A stretch of 62,197 nucleotides of DNA from Candidatus Nanopelagicales bacterium (lineage in GTDB: Bacteria; Actinomycetota; Actinomycetes; Nanopelagicales; Nanopelagicaceae), in assembly GCA_030830475.1 (NCBI GenBank), contig JAURMX010000060.1, forward strand, positions 1-62,197. Reading direction: 5' to 3'. Position numbers and translations under genes: made by a program. This document shows positions 25,518 through 34,989 of the stretch, piece by piece. The number at the start of each line of letters is the position of its first letter. Position 1 is the stretch's first letter. Under the pieces are notes generated by a model that saw only the letters and a program-made list of their open reading frames with translations, did not search any database and had not been told where the DNA came from.

Positions 25518-26543
25518 TTATCCGAAGAAGACTTCTGCTTCAGCTAACAAGGCTGGATCTACCGTCTTCAACTTTTCAGTTGCTGAAGCTAGTGGAACAC
25601 GAGCGATGTTGGTTCCATGAAGCGCGACCATCTTGCCCCAATCACCCTCGTGAGCTGCGGTAATCGCATGAAGTCCGAAACGGGTAGCTAGAACTCGATC
25701 AAATGCGGTCGGGGTTCCACCACGTTGAATGTGACCCAAGATTGAAGTGCGGGCCTGTGTTCCAGTGCGCTTTTCAATCTCCTTGGCCAGCCATTCACCA
25801 ATTCCCGACAACTTAACATGTCCGAAAGCATCCAAGGTTGAGTCTTTGGTAATCAGGTCGCCATCCTTTGGCAGAGCACCTTCGGCCACCACAAGGATTG
25901 GTGCGTAAGACTGCTCAAAGCGTGACTCGACATATTTGCAAACCTTGTCGATATCAAAGGGAACCTCAGGGATCAAAATGCAGGATGCTCCGCCAGCTAA
26001 ACCAGAGTGCAATGCAATCCAGCCTGCATGGCGACCCATAACCTCAACAATTAAAGCGCGGTGATGTGATTCTGCGGTTGTGTGCAAACGATCAATCGCC
26101 TCGACTGCGATATTGACCGCAGTGTCAAAACCAAATGTGTAATCAGTATTGTTTAGATCATTATCAATAGTCTTAGGAACACCAATTACCTTTACGCCCA
26201 ACGCATCTAACTTGGTAGCTACGCCCAAAGTATCTTCGCCGCCAATTGCGATCAAGGCATCGATATTCATTTTGGCAAGATTTTCCTTGATGCGCTCTAC
26301 GCCATTCTCAATCTTGAATGGATTGGTACGTGATGAACCAAGAATGGTTCCGCCTCGCGGCAAAATGCCTCGCGTCGCAGCGATGTTGAGTGGCATGGTT
26401 AGACCTTCAAGTGGTCCCTTCCAGCCATCACGGAAACCTACAAACTCGTAGCCGTACTCTTTCTCACCTTTGCGAACTACTGCGCGGATTACCGCATTCA
26501 GACCTGGGCAATCTCCGCCACCTGTCAGCACACCAAAACGCAT
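25518..26543 (-). CDS. pfk: 6-phosphofructokinase, probably pyrophosphate-dependent
   Basis: This 341-residue glycolytic enzyme phosphorylates fructose 6-phosphate. The start MRFGVLTGGGDCPGLNAVIR and the sites TIDNDL and MGRHAGW are clear. Two residues decide the phosphoryl donor in this family. Residue 104 is Asp (GGED) rather than Gly, and residue 124 is Lys (PKTIDND) rather than Gly. This is the pattern of PPi-dependent enzymes such as the Amycolatopsis one, so PPi use and reversibility are predicted. It has a GGAG ribosome-binding site and about 85 bases upstream of glgC with a TATATT-like -10. Confidence 0.88.
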   Translation of the reverse strand: MRFGVLTGGGDCPGLNAVIRAVVRKGEKEYGYEFVGFRDGWKGPLEGLTMPLNIAATRGILPRGGTILGSSRTNPFKIENGVERIKENLAKMNIDALIAIGGEDTLGVATKLDALGVKVIGVPKTIDNDLNNTDYTFGFDTAVNIAVEAIDRLHTTAESHHRALIVEVMGRHAGWIALHSGLAGGASCILIPEVPFDIDKVCKYVESRFEQSYAPILVVAEGALPKDGDLITKDSTLDAFGHVKLSGIGEWLAKEIEKRTGTQARTSILGHIQRGGTPTAFDRVLATRFGLHAITAAHEGDWGKMVALHGTNIARVPLASATEKLKTVDPALLAEAEVFFG

Positions 26544-26628
26544 AAGAACAACTCCGATTAATTTGGAATATAGTGAAGTGGTCTTCTTTGACCTGGACTA
26601 ATTCTAGCCTATGAAAAAATCCTTGATA

Positions 26629-27852
26629 TTAACGACTTACCGTTATGCCTTTGCCAACCACAACAATCCCACCAGGTGAAACAGTAAAACGTTGACGATC
26701 ACGTTCTAGGTCGTAACCAATAGTTGCACCAGGTTCCACTATTACATTCTTATCCAAAATCGCATTCTTGATCTTGGCACCCTCACCAACCTTGACCGCT
26801 GGCATCAGTACTGCACTCTCGATTGCCGCATCCCGGTTAACCATTACATCGTAGGAGGCAACGGATCTGCGCAACTCTCCCCCGGAAATAATGGAGCCTG
26901 CGCCTACAACCGAATCAAAGGCGATGCCACGCTCAGAGAATTTAGCTGGTGGGTTTGAAGGTGGATTTGTGAGTATGGGCCACTGACGGTTGTAGAGATT
27001 GAAGATAGGAAGCGGGGAAACTAAATCCATGTGGGCATCAAAATAAGAATCTATTGAACCTACATCGCGCCAATAACCTTTGTCACGTTCTGTTTCACCA
27101 GGCACTACATTGTTTGCAAAGTCATAAACCTTAGCTAAGCCCGCTTTGGTCATCGCAGGAATTATGTTCCCGCCAATATCGTGACGACTTTCTATATCCT
27201 CAGAATCAATTATCAACGACTCTTCCATTGCATCGCGTCGGAAAATGTAATTTCCCATGGACACCAAAGCTAAATCAGGATGTCCTGGCATAGCTGGTGG
27301 ATCTTTAGGTTTTTCATGGAATGCTTTTATGGTTATGCCATCTTCGGCTAGTTCGATTACGCCAAAATCTGAAGCCTCGCTGCGCTTAACTCGGATGGCT
27401 GCCACGGTAACTCCAGCATCGGTTTGCAGATGTTGTTTGTACATTTGATCAGGATCCATGCGATATACGTGATCGGCACCAAAAACAATTACATGTTTTG
27501 GATTTTCATCATGAATTAAATTGAAGTTTTGCAGAATTGCATCTGCGCTTCCCGTGTACCATCGGGGACCTAGTCGCTGTTGTGCAGGTACTGGAGTTAT
27601 GTAATTACCCAATAAATTTGACATGCGCCAAGTAGTGGTTATGTGACGATCTAGAGAATGTGATTTGTATTGAGTCAACACTGCAATTTTCAGAAAACCT
27701 GCATTAACCAGATTAGATAGAACAAAATCAACCAAACGATACGAGCCACCGAAAGGAACCGCTGGTTTTGCTCTATCAGCTGTTAGCGGCATCAAACGCT
27801 TGCCTTCACCGCCAGCAAGAACTATTCCTAGGGGAAGATCAAGGCGGGCCAT
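26629..27852 (-). CDS. glgC: Glucose-1-phosphate adenylyltransferase
   Basis: This 407-residue enzyme makes ADP-glucose for glycogen. The nucleotidyltransferase start [29 protein letters not shown], and [13 protein letters not shown] are visible, followed by a left-handed helix C-terminal domain with repeated isoleucine/valine and GA patterns ([12 protein letters not shown]). It is divergent from glgA with only 19 bases between the start codons, as in mycobacteria (glgC/glgM). Promoters must therefore overlap the two coding starts. Together the pair predicts glycogen or maltose-1-phosphate storage. Confidence 0.94.
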   Translation of the reverse strand: MARLDLPLGIVLAGGEGKRLMPLTADRAKPAVPFGGSYRLVDFVLSNLVNAGFLKIAVLTQYKSHSLDRHITTTWRMSNLLGNYITPVPAQQRLGPRWYTGSADAILQNFNLIHDENPKHVIVFGADHVYRMDPDQMYKQHLQTDAGVTVAAIRVKRSEASDFGVIELAEDGITIKAFHEKPKDPPAMPGHPDLALVSMGNYIFRRDAMEESLIIDSEDIESRHDIGGNIIPAMTKAGLAKVYDFANNVVPGETERDKGYWRDVGSIDSYFDAHMDLVSPLPIFNLYNRQWPILTNPPSNPPAKFSERGIAFDSVVGAGSIISGGELRRSVASYDVMVNRDAAIESAVLMPAVKVGEGAKIKNAILDKNVIVEPGATIGYDLERDRQRFTVSPGGIVVVGKGITVSR

Positions 27853-27871
27853 GTCCTAACGATACTCTTGG

Positions 27872-29041
27872 ATGGTGGGCAATAAACAGGTCAAGGTCGC
27901 CATGATTACTAAGGAATGGCCCCCACATATTTACGGTGGCGCTGGTGTGCACGTAGCAAATTTGGTCTCGGCACTAGAACAGATCTCTGAGATTTCCGCT
28001 GAGGTGCATTGTTATGGCCCAACTCGCACAGGCGCCATTGGTCATCAACTTGCCGAAGAGTTGAACCAAATAAACCCAGCCTTTCAAGCCTTGCTTCTCG
28101 GTGAGGAGATTTCAAGATGCCTGGCGGAAGTTGATGTCGCACATAGCCATACCTGGTACGCCAACTTTGCAGGTCATCTCGCCGCAAAGATATTTGGTAT
28201 TCCTCATGTTGTAACCGCTCACTCTCTCGAGCCACTTAGACCTTGGAAAGCAGAGCAATTAGGTGGCGGCTACCAAATTTCTTCCTGGATTGAAAATTCC
28301 GCTTATGAAAACGCCTCTGCGATTATTGCTGTTAGTGACGGAATGAGGGCTGACGTTCTGAACTCTTACCCTGAAATTTCAGAAGATAAGGTTGTCACGA
28401 TTAGAAATGGGATTGACACAGAACTTTTCAAACCTAATCCTGATGATTCGATTTTAACTAAGTACAAAATCAAAGCTCCTTTTGCAATGTTTGTCGGAAG
28501 AATCACCCGACAAAAAGGTTTGGTGCATTTGTTGCGTGCTTGGAGGGATATTGCCTCGGAATACACCTTGGTATTAGCCGCCAGTTCACCAGATGAACCA
28601 GCCATTGGTAAAGAGGTTGAGACCCTCATTGAGGAATTATCTAATTCAAAAGGTAATGTCATTTGGATTAAGGAAATGCTGAATAGGTATGAACTAACCG
28701 CACTTCTCACTCAGGCACAAGTTTTTGTTTGTCCCTCAATCTACGAGCCACTCGGAATTGTTAATCTAGAAGCGATGGCTTGTGAAACTGCGGTAATCGC
28801 CTCTCGGGTGGGTGGAATACCAGAAGTGGTAAATCATGAGGAAACCGGCCTACTTGTCGATTATGTAGCGGATTCACAAATATTTGAATCAAATCTAGTT
28901 GCAGCCTTAAACAAAGTTTTGAGTGATGGTGATTTGGCACACCGCATGGGCAAAGCTGGCCGGTCGCGAGCAATTAGCGAATTTGGCTGGGATAAGGTTG
29001 CACAACAAACACTGAATTTGTATCGGAGCGTATTGAAGTAA
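27872..29041 (+). CDS. glgA: Glycogen synthase of the actinobacterial GT4 type (GlgA/GlgM)
   Basis: This 389-residue GT-B enzyme uses ADP-glucose (or UDP-glucose). Its start VAMITKEWPPHIYGGAGVHV is the mark of the actinobacterial GlgA/GlgM group, and HSHTWYANFAG, VTAHSLEPLRPWK, GRITRQKGLVHLL and the retaining-GT block CPSIYEPLGIVNLEAMAC follow. In mycobacteria the homologue makes maltose 1-phosphate for the GlgE route, so the glycogen synthase name is only one reading. The start is ATG at 27872 with GTG at 27875 as alternative. The stop shares a base with the next ATG. Confidence 0.9.
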   Translation: MVGNKQVKVAMITKEWPPHIYGGAGVHVANLVSALEQISEISAEVHCYGPTRTGAIGHQLAEELNQINPAFQALLLGEEISRCLAEVDVAHSHTWYANFAGHLAAKIFGIPHVVTAHSLEPLRPWKAEQLGGGYQISSWIENSAYENASAIIAVSDGMRADVLNSYPEISEDKVVTIRNGIDTELFKPNPDDSILTKYKIKAPFAMFVGRITRQKGLVHLLRAWRDIASEYTLVLAASSPDEPAIGKEVETLIEELSNSKGNVIWIKEMLNRYELTALLTQAQVFVCPSIYEPLGIVNLEAMACETAVIASRVGGIPEVVNHEETGLLVDYVADSQIFESNLVAALNKVLSDGDLAHRMGKAGRSRAISEFGWDKVAQQTLNLYRSVLK

Positions 29042-29919
29042 TGACAAAAAGAGGGTGGGGGCTTTTTGCTCTCGTGGGATTGCTATGGGGAATCCCCTAC
29101 TTATTCATGAAAGTCGCCGTTGAGGAGTTATCGACCCCACTTATTGTCTTCGCCCGTGTGCTCATTGGCGCTGTCGTACTTATCCCACTTGCTTATTTTA
29201 AGAAGGAATTACTCTCAGCATTAAAGTATTGGAAATACATTGCTTTGTACGCAGTTCTAGAGATGGTTATTCCCTGGAGTTTGATTACTAGCTCTCAGCG
29301 CGATCTTTCTTCGGGCGTAGTTGCCCTATTGGTAGCAACGGTTCCAATTTGGGCGACATTTTTCGCTCATCGTAGCGGAGATACATCTGCAGCTCATCGC
29401 ACACGTGTTTTCGGAATCGCAATTGGTCTAGTAGGCATCGCACTGATTGTTGGAATCGAATCACTCAACGATGTAAACAACTTGGTGGCGCTATTCAATG
29501 TTTTGATCGCGGCATTCTCTTATGCCTGGGCGGTCAACATGATTACTGCAAAAGCGCCAAATGTCTCTGGAATCGCGATTAATGGATTGGCGATGGCCAT
29601 ATCAACTTTGGTTTTTGCTCCATTTGCCTTAACCCACTTGCCAGAACAAATGCCTTCTAATGAAGCCATACTCTCTACTTTGGGACTAGGCGTCTTGTGC
29701 ACTGCAGCTGCTTTTTGGATTTTCTTCAAGGTCCTAAAAGATATAGGTCCGGCTCGCGCCTCTCTCGTGGTCTACCCCAATACCGCAATCGCCGTGGTTC
29801 TTGGAATCATCTTGCTTAACGAAGAGCTAACTGTGGCAATACTTGTTGGTTTACCTTTGGTGTTGATTGGTTCCTATTACGCAAGCCGAAAGCCGAAGAC
29901 CCCGATTATTGCTGGTTGA
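29041..29919 (+). CDS. EamA/DMT superfamily transporter
   Basis: This 292-residue protein has ten hydrophobic segments and two EamA repeats (GLLWGIPYLFMKVAVEELS at the start, CTAAAFWIFFKVLKDIGPARA and a late GIILLNEELT). Substrate is unknown. It starts on the last base of the glgA stop, so it is probably cotranscribed with it. Its 3' end overlaps era by 14 bases on the opposite strand. It is a different branch from the EamA gene at 21693. Confidence 0.85.
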   Translation: MTKRGWGLFALVGLLWGIPYLFMKVAVEELSTPLIVFARVLIGAVVLIPLAYFKKELLSALKYWKYIALYAVLEMVIPWSLITSSQRDLSSGVVALLVATVPIWATFFAHRSGDTSAAHRTRVFGIAIGLVGIALIVGIESLNDVNNLVALFNVLIAAFSYAWAVNMITAKAPNVSGIAINGLAMAISTLVFAPFALTHLPEQMPSNEAILSTLGLGVLCTAAAFWIFFKVLKDIGPARASLVVYPNTAIAVVLGIILLNEELTVAILVGLPLVLIGSYYASRKPKTPIIAG

Positions 29920-30832
29920 ATCCCAGTTTAGATAAAGCTTTTGTATCGCTTTGCCAATTTGGCATTACCTTTACATGTAGACCTAAAAAGACTCGACCTT
30001 TTAATTTCTTCTCAATCTCTTGACGAGCGTTAGTGCCTACTTGTTTTAGTCGCTCGCCTTTGGCGCCGATAATGATTGCCTTCTGGCTATCGCGCTCGAC
30101 CACAATCGAGGCGTGTATATCAAAAAACGGCCTCTCATCTGGGGTGCGTTTTTCACGCTCTGAAATCTCATCGATTATCACCGCAATCGAGTGCGGCACC
30201 TCTTCAAATACATCAGCGATCGCTGCTTCCCTAATTAAATCAGCGAGCTGATTTTCTAGCTCTTGATCGGAGGTCATATCAGCTGGGTAAAAGGCTGGTG
30301 ACTCTGGAGCGTACTTTGCTAAGAGATCTAGCAATAGCTGTACCTGATCATCGGTCTTGGCAGAGAGGGGCACAATGTCATCCCAAGAAAAACCGGCCTG
30401 CTCTGCCAATTTGCTTGCTGCAATTAACTGTTCTGGAAGTTGAGGCTTTTTAGCCATATCAATCATGGTTATTGCACAGATCTTCTTTGCAGTTTTGTGG
30501 GTTGCTATTTCTTGTGCAATAAAGAAATCTCCCGCTCCGATAGCTTCGACGGCAGGGATGCACAAGACAATTGCATCGACTGAATCCATGCTTTCACTGA
30601 CCATGGAGTTGAGCGCCCCACCCAAGAGTGTTTTCGGTTTGTGCACTCCCGGCGTATCTACTACCACCAATTGAAAATCATCTCTAGTCACGATGCCGCG
30701 GATTGCGTTACGAGTTGTATTTGGGTGATGAGAGGTAATAACAATCTTCTCGCCAACTAACGCGTTTACTAAGGTTGATTTTCCAGTATTGGGCCGACCG
30801 ACAATCGCTACAAAAGCTGCTTTATGTGACAT
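29906..30832 (-). CDS. era: GTPase Era
   Basis: This protein of about 308 residues is the essential 16S-rRNA-binding GTPase that helps 30S maturation. Motifs are G1 GRPNTGKST, G2 around TTRNAIRG and G3 DTPG. A KH domain follows with IIGAKGERLKQVGT and LFLGLHVKVMPNW-like ending (here VFLGLHVKVMPNW). The guanine-specificity motif that is normally NKxD or TKxD reads TMID (ITMIDMAK), so the lysine is missing. The start is ATG at 30832; the TTG at 30841 is less likely. The gene overlaps dprA by 11 bases. Confidence 0.92.
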   Translation of the reverse strand: MSHKAAFVAIVGRPNTGKSTLVNALVGEKIVITSHHPNTTRNAIRGIVTRDDFQLVVVDTPGVHKPKTLLGGALNSMVSESMDSVDAIVLCIPAVEAIGAGDFFIAQEIATHKTAKKICAITMIDMAKKPQLPEQLIAASKLAEQAGFSWDDIVPLSAKTDDQVQLLLDLLAKYAPESPAFYPADMTSDQELENQLADLIREAAIADVFEEVPHSIAVIIDEISEREKRTPDERPFFDIHASIVVERDSQKAIIIGAKGERLKQVGTNARQEIEKKLKGRVFLGLHVKVMPNWQSDTKALSKLGFNQQ

Positions 30833-31715
30833 CAGCCCCAAGGGTACTAGTAATTAATGGTGCTAATGGCATCAGAAGTTCTAGCGCATCACTGACTGAG
30901 GTAACAATCTCAGCACATCTCTCGCCTATCAACCTATGACAACCATCGCTGGTTGGAGAAGAAATGGGCCCAGGAACCGCCATAACTATGCGCATTAACT
31001 CTGCCGCATCTCGCGCAGTTCGCAGAGATCCACTTCTAAAAGCCGCCTCTACGACGATAGTGCCCTGTGTCATCGCTGCGATAATTCGATTTCGGGTTAA
31101 GAATCGGTCCTGTCTAGCTTTCTCATTAGGCATCACCTCGGATATCAAGGCACCTGTTTCGCAGATTTCGGCAAACAATCTCTCATTTCCTGCTGGATAG
31201 TTGATAGATACCCCTGATGCTAATACCGCAAAAGTTTTACCCTCTGCTGCAATTGCTCCGCGATGTGCGTGGGTATCAATTCCATAGGCGCCGCCACTTA
31301 CCACTCGCCAATCCCGATCGGAAAAACCTGCGGCAAACTGACTAGCAATTTTGGCTCCGTAAATAGTCGGATTTCTAGTTCCCACAATCGCAACTGCATT
31401 TCCCTCTATCTCGTTGCCTTTAACTATCAGGCCAATCGGAGGCGCTGCTAAATCATTTAGGGCTCCCGGCCACTCTGATGATTCTTTGGTTATGAAGCGT
31501 GAACCAGAGTTGGAAATTTGCTCGTACAGCTCATCGGAATTACTATTCAAAATCTTATTTTTAATGCGTTCGGCTGATTTTCGCTGATCAAGGTAAAAAT
31601 CAGCGAGAATTCTTTCAATTAACTCAGAGGCGCCTAGTCGTATTAACTCTTCACACCAGAATTTGGAGCCACCCTCTATTGCGTTGAATAAGACAACTTT
31701 GTCTCTATCAATCAT
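30822..31715 (-). CDS. dprA: DNA-processing protein DprA
   Basis: This protein of about 297 residues loads RecA on incoming single-stranded DNA during transformation. The Rossmann-like core shows VAIVGTRNPTIYG, VVSGGAYGIDTHAHRGAI, LASGVSINYP, SEVMPN, RNRIIAAM and VVEAAFRSGSL, all typical of DprA. A wider reading would start at 31811, but ATG at 31715 overlaps the yifB stop (ATGA) and matches the domain start. With yifB (comM) it suggests that natural transformation or its remnants persist, although no pilus or ComEC genes lie here. Confidence 0.93.
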   Translation of the reverse strand: MIDRDKVVLFNAIEGGSKFWCEELIRLGASELIERILADFYLDQRKSAERIKNKILNSNSDELYEQISNSGSRFITKESSEWPGALNDLAAPPIGLIVKGNEIEGNAVAIVGTRNPTIYGAKIASQFAAGFSDRDWRVVSGGAYGIDTHAHRGAIAAEGKTFAVLASGVSINYPAGNERLFAEICETGALISEVMPNEKARQDRFLTRNRIIAAMTQGTIVVEAAFRSGSLRTARDAAELMRIVMAVPGPISSPTSDGCHRLIGERCAEIVTSVSDALELLMPLAPLITSTLGADVT

Positions 31716-33235
31716 GCGGCTATCTCCGTAGCCGATCGCAGACTTATTGCAATCTCTAACTCTTCGATTCCAGGTATCGTGACCTCTCGGAGATCGGCAA
31801 TACTCCAACATAAGCGAAGTAATTTATGAAATCCCCTTGCGGTAATTTCCTCACGATCAATCAGATTGTGTAGCGCGCTCATAGCTTTTTGCTGAGCCTT
31901 AAAACGGGTTCGAAGCAGCTCGGAGGGAATTTGGGAGTTAAGCGAAAAACTATATTCAGTAAATCTATCTGCTGATATTTGCCGGGCTTTTTCTACCCGA
32001 GCCCTAATTTGAATACTGTTTTCTCTTGGTGATAAGTCTGCCAACTCCACCCTAGTGGGAGTATCAACTTTGAGCCGTAAATCAATACGATCTAGTAACG
32101 GTCCAGATAATTTGCTTAAGTAACGTCTAACCTGCAGTGAGGTGCATTGACAGCCTCTGCCTTTACCGGAAAATCTGCCACAAGGGCAAGGGTTAGCTGC
32201 TAAAACCAACATGAACTGCGCAGGAAATTTAAAACTGCCAATCGCTCGGGTTATCTCCACGATTCCCGATTCCAGTGGTTGGCGGAGTGAGTCAAGAATT
32301 CCATTGCCACACTCGGGAGCCTCATCTATGAATAGCACCCCGTTATGAGCCAGGGAACAAGCCCCCGGTCTAATTGTTCTTCCACCTCCGCCAACCATTG
32401 CGACGGTAGTTGTGGTGTGATGTGGAGCGATAAATGGTGGACGTTTTTCCAATACATATCCGATATCAAATGTGCCAGCGACAGAGTGAATAGCTGCAAC
32501 CTGTTTTGTCTGACTACTTGAAAGCCTAGGCAAAATTGTAGGTAGCCTTTCAGCCAACATGGTTTTCCCGGTTCCGGGTGGGCCAATCATTAAAAGATGA
32601 TGGCCGCCAGTAGCTGCAACCTCCATGCCAAACTTAGCAATTTGCTGCCCTGCAACTTGAGAGAAATCTAAGTTTGAATTCAATTCAGCGGTATCTCGAT
32701 GTTGTAAAGGCGCTATTTGGCAGGAGCCACTTAGGTAGCCAATAACCTGAGAGAGATTTGTGGCCGGCAAAATCTCCAGATCCTCAATCAGTGATGCTTC
32801 ATCAGAGTTTTCTACTGGAAGTATTGCCCGCCTTGTTCCTTGTTTGGCGGCGGCCAACAACATCGGCAATATCCCCCGAATTGGTTTTAGGGCACCTTCT
32901 AGCGATAACTCTCCAATCAAGATCAGCCCATTAAGGGCTGTAGAAGGAATCTGACCGCTAGCGGCAAGAATTGCAATGCTGATCGGTAAATCAAACCCAG
33001 AGCCACTTTTTGGCAACCATGCCGGAGAAAGCGAAACGGTAATTTTGTGTTGTGGCCAAATTAATTTGGAGTTTTGAATTGCAGAGCGAATTCGATCTCG
33101 AGATTCATTTAGAGCAGCATCGGGTAAGCCCAAAAGTTGATAGCTCGGTAATCCCTTGGAGACATCAGCTTCAATGCTGACTAACTCACCATCAATTCCC
33201 AACAGAGCGACACCCTGAGTCATAGCAAAGCTCAT
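31712..33235 (-). CDS. comM: YifB/ComM family AAA+ ATPase (Mg-chelatase-like)
   Basis: This 507-residue protein has an N-terminal Lon-protease-like domain (GVALLGIDGELVSIEADVS), a Walker A GPPGTGKTM, Walker B VLFIDEAPE, and Mg-chelatase-like C-terminal regions with a zinc-like cysteine cluster CPCGRFSGKGRGCQC. ComM is a helicase that promotes branch migration in transformation of Haemophilus and Vibrio. The gene sits between yraN and dprA with four-base overlaps on both sides, the arrangement kept in many actinobacteria. Confidence 0.92.
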   Translation of the reverse strand: MSFAMTQGVALLGIDGELVSIEADVSKGLPSYQLLGLPDAALNESRDRIRSAIQNSKLIWPQHKITVSLSPAWLPKSGSGFDLPISIAILAASGQIPSTALNGLILIGELSLEGALKPIRGILPMLLAAAKQGTRRAILPVENSDEASLIEDLEILPATNLSQVIGYLSGSCQIAPLQHRDTAELNSNLDFSQVAGQQIAKFGMEVAATGGHHLLMIGPPGTGKTMLAERLPTILPRLSSSQTKQVAAIHSVAGTFDIGYVLEKRPPFIAPHHTTTTVAMVGGGGRTIRPGACSLAHNGVLFIDEAPECGNGILDSLRQPLESGIVEITRAIGSFKFPAQFMLVLAANPCPCGRFSGKGRGCQCTSLQVRRYLSKLSGPLLDRIDLRLKVDTPTRVELADLSPRENSIQIRARVEKARQISADRFTEYSFSLNSQIPSELLRTRFKAQQKAMSALHNLIDREEITARGFHKLLRLCWSIADLREVTIPGIEELEIAISLRSATEIAA

Positions 33236-33600
33236 GAAATATCCTCACGGTAATCAATGCTGAGCTCTCCAGAGCGGCCTAACAAAACCCCTGAAACATC
33301 TATGCGATAGGCGCAACCCAGTCTCTGATGCGTTGCGAGCCAGGCGAGGGCCAACCTCTGCAATCTGTGCAGCTTGACGGCGGAGATTGCCTCTAATGGT
33401 TCTCCATAATCATTACTGGTTCTAGTTTTTACCTCGACAAAGATAATTTCATTTATTGGAGAGAGAGCGACTAAATCCAACTCTCCTTCCTTAATTCTCC
33501 AATTTCTATCGAGAATTTGATATCCCCTAGAAACTAAGAGTTCGGCAGTTGCTTTCTCCCCCGCATGACCAAGTAACTCCGCTTTTTTGTTGAGCGCCAT
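33232..33600 (-). CDS. YraN/UPF0102 family nuclease-like protein
   Basis: This protein of about 122 residues belongs to the YraN family, which has a restriction-endonuclease-like fold. Visible motifs are GEKATAELLVSRGYQILDRNWR, EGELDLVAL and FVEVKTR, which form the D/E-x-K nuclease core. ATG at 33600 is chosen over a TTG at 33645 because the family starts just before the LGHAGEKA block. It is the first gene of the yraN-yifB-dprA overlapping block. Its substrate is not known; it may process recombination or branched DNA. Confidence 0.88.
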   Translation of the reverse strand: MALNKKAELLGHAGEKATAELLVSRGYQILDRNWRIKEGELDLVALSPINEIIFVEVKTRTSNDYGEPLEAISAVKLHRLQRLALAWLATHQRLGCAYRIDVSGVLLGRSGELSIDYREDIS

Positions 33601-33662
33601 GGCGCGAAGGTAGTTTTCAAGTTGCTGACCTAAATTTAACTGCAAGCAAATTGTGTGAAAAT

Positions 33663-34265
33663 CTAATTGTTGATAAGTGCTGCAATGTTGGCGTAGGAGC
33701 GACGGTGTACCTCGCTGACGCCATATTTCTTCAAACTCTCTTGGTGATTCCGGGTGACATATCCCTTATGTGCTGCAAAACCGTACTCCGGGTATTTGGA
33801 ATCTAGATCCTCCATAACCCGATCCCGATAAACCTTTGCCAAGATTGAGGCGGCTGAAATTGAAAGTGCAACTTGATCTCCCTTCCAAACCGCAAGCGCA
33901 GGGGCCGGCAATCCCACGATCTCGTATCCATCAGTCAAAATGTAGTTAGGGTTGATAGAGAGAGCGCTAATTGCGCGCCGCATCCCATCTAGATTTGCGC
34001 GATGTAATCCGATGGCATCAATCTCTGAGGGAGGGATTTCGATAATTGAATAAACCAGGGATTCGGAAACAATCACATCAAAGAGAGTCTCGCGTTTTTT
34101 TGGGGTCAGCTCTTTAGAGTCTTTAACCTCTTCCAAATCCGGCGAGTTCAAATTACGCAAGATGACCGCTGCAACGACTAATGGTCCAGCGCATGCACCG
34201 CGTCCAGCCTCATCAACGCCAGCGATTCTGGAGATTCCGGCATCGATTAACTTTTGCTCAATCAT
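33663..34265 (-). CDS. rnhB: Ribonuclease HII
   Basis: This 200-residue enzyme removes single ribonucleotides and RNA from RNA-DNA hybrids. The catalytic block GVDEAGRGACAGP lies at residues 17-29, with DSKELTPKKRE and a later DGYEIVG and SAASILAKVYRDR block supplying further acidic residues. The start is ATG at 34265, 20 bases after the lepB stop. It lies in the lepB-rnhB-yraN-yifB-dprA order that is common in actinobacteria. Confidence 0.93.
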   Translation of the reverse strand: MIEQKLIDAGISRIAGVDEAGRGACAGPLVVAAVILRNLNSPDLEEVKDSKELTPKKRETLFDVIVSESLVYSIIEIPPSEIDAIGLHRANLDGMRRAISALSINPNYILTDGYEIVGLPAPALAVWKGDQVALSISAASILAKVYRDRVMEDLDSKYPEYGFAAHKGYVTRNHQESLKKYGVSEVHRRSYANIAALINN

Positions 34266-34285
34266 GCTCGGTCAATCACTTAAGA

Positions 34286-34966
34286 TTATTTTGAAGTTAC
34301 AGGAATCTCTGAAAGATCTTTGCCAACCTCTAATAAGCCGATATTTTTCCAGGGCCAGATAATAAATAGAGCTCTACCGGTAACTTTATCTAGCGGAACC
34401 ATGCCTTTATTTGGATCGTCGGTATGAAAACGTGAGTCAGCACTTGCGCCGCGATGATCTCCCATCACCCATATGAAATCTTTTGGAACAGTAACATCGA
34501 ACTCGGAGTCTGATGGTTTATCGCCTGGATAAATGTATGGTTCATTTAGAGCAACTCCATTTACCTCAATCTTGCCTTCTGCATTACAGCAAAGGACTCG
34601 ATCACCGCCAACGCCAATCACTCTTTTAATTAAATATTGCTTGGCAGGGTCTGGCATAACTCCTACAAAAACCAAGGAATCTCTGACAACTTTTGCTAAA
34701 CCAGTTTTTTCATCATACGGAGCAGATAACCAGTTGGCGGGATCTCTGAAGACAACCACCTCTCCCCTTTTTATATCTGAGAAAAGTGCACCTAATTTGT
34801 TTACTCCGACTCGATCATTCACCAAAAGAGTGTTCTCCATCGAGCCTGATGGAATATAGAAAAATTGGACGAGAAAAGTTTTAACGACAATTGATAAAAC
34901 TAAAGCGGAGACCAGCAGGATTGGAAGTTCGCGAAGCGTTGACTTCTTAGCTTTCGCAAACATCAA
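34286..34966 (-). CDS. lepB: Signal peptidase I
   Basis: This 226-residue membrane protease cuts signal peptides from exported proteins. An N-terminal transmembrane helix (about 15-35) precedes the catalytic serine block FFYIPSGSMENTLL with Ser42. The catalytic lysine is in YLIKRVIGVGGDRV, and MGDHRGASADSR completes the signature. It lies 23 bases downstream of rplS and would process the secreted 5'-nucleotidase and PKD-like protein of this window. Confidence 0.94.
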   Translation of the reverse strand: MMFAKAKKSTLRELPILLVSALVLSIVVKTFLVQFFYIPSGSMENTLLVNDRVGVNKLGALFSDIKRGEVVVFRDPANWLSAPYDEKTGLAKVVRDSLVFVGVMPDPAKQYLIKRVIGVGGDRVLCCNAEGKIEVNGVALNEPYIYPGDKPSDSEFDVTVPKDFIWVMGDHRGASADSRFHTDDPNKGMVPLDKVTGRALFIIWPWKNIGLLEVGKDLSEIPVTSK

Positions 34967-34989
34967 TCTACGACCAAAATAGGTCGGAT

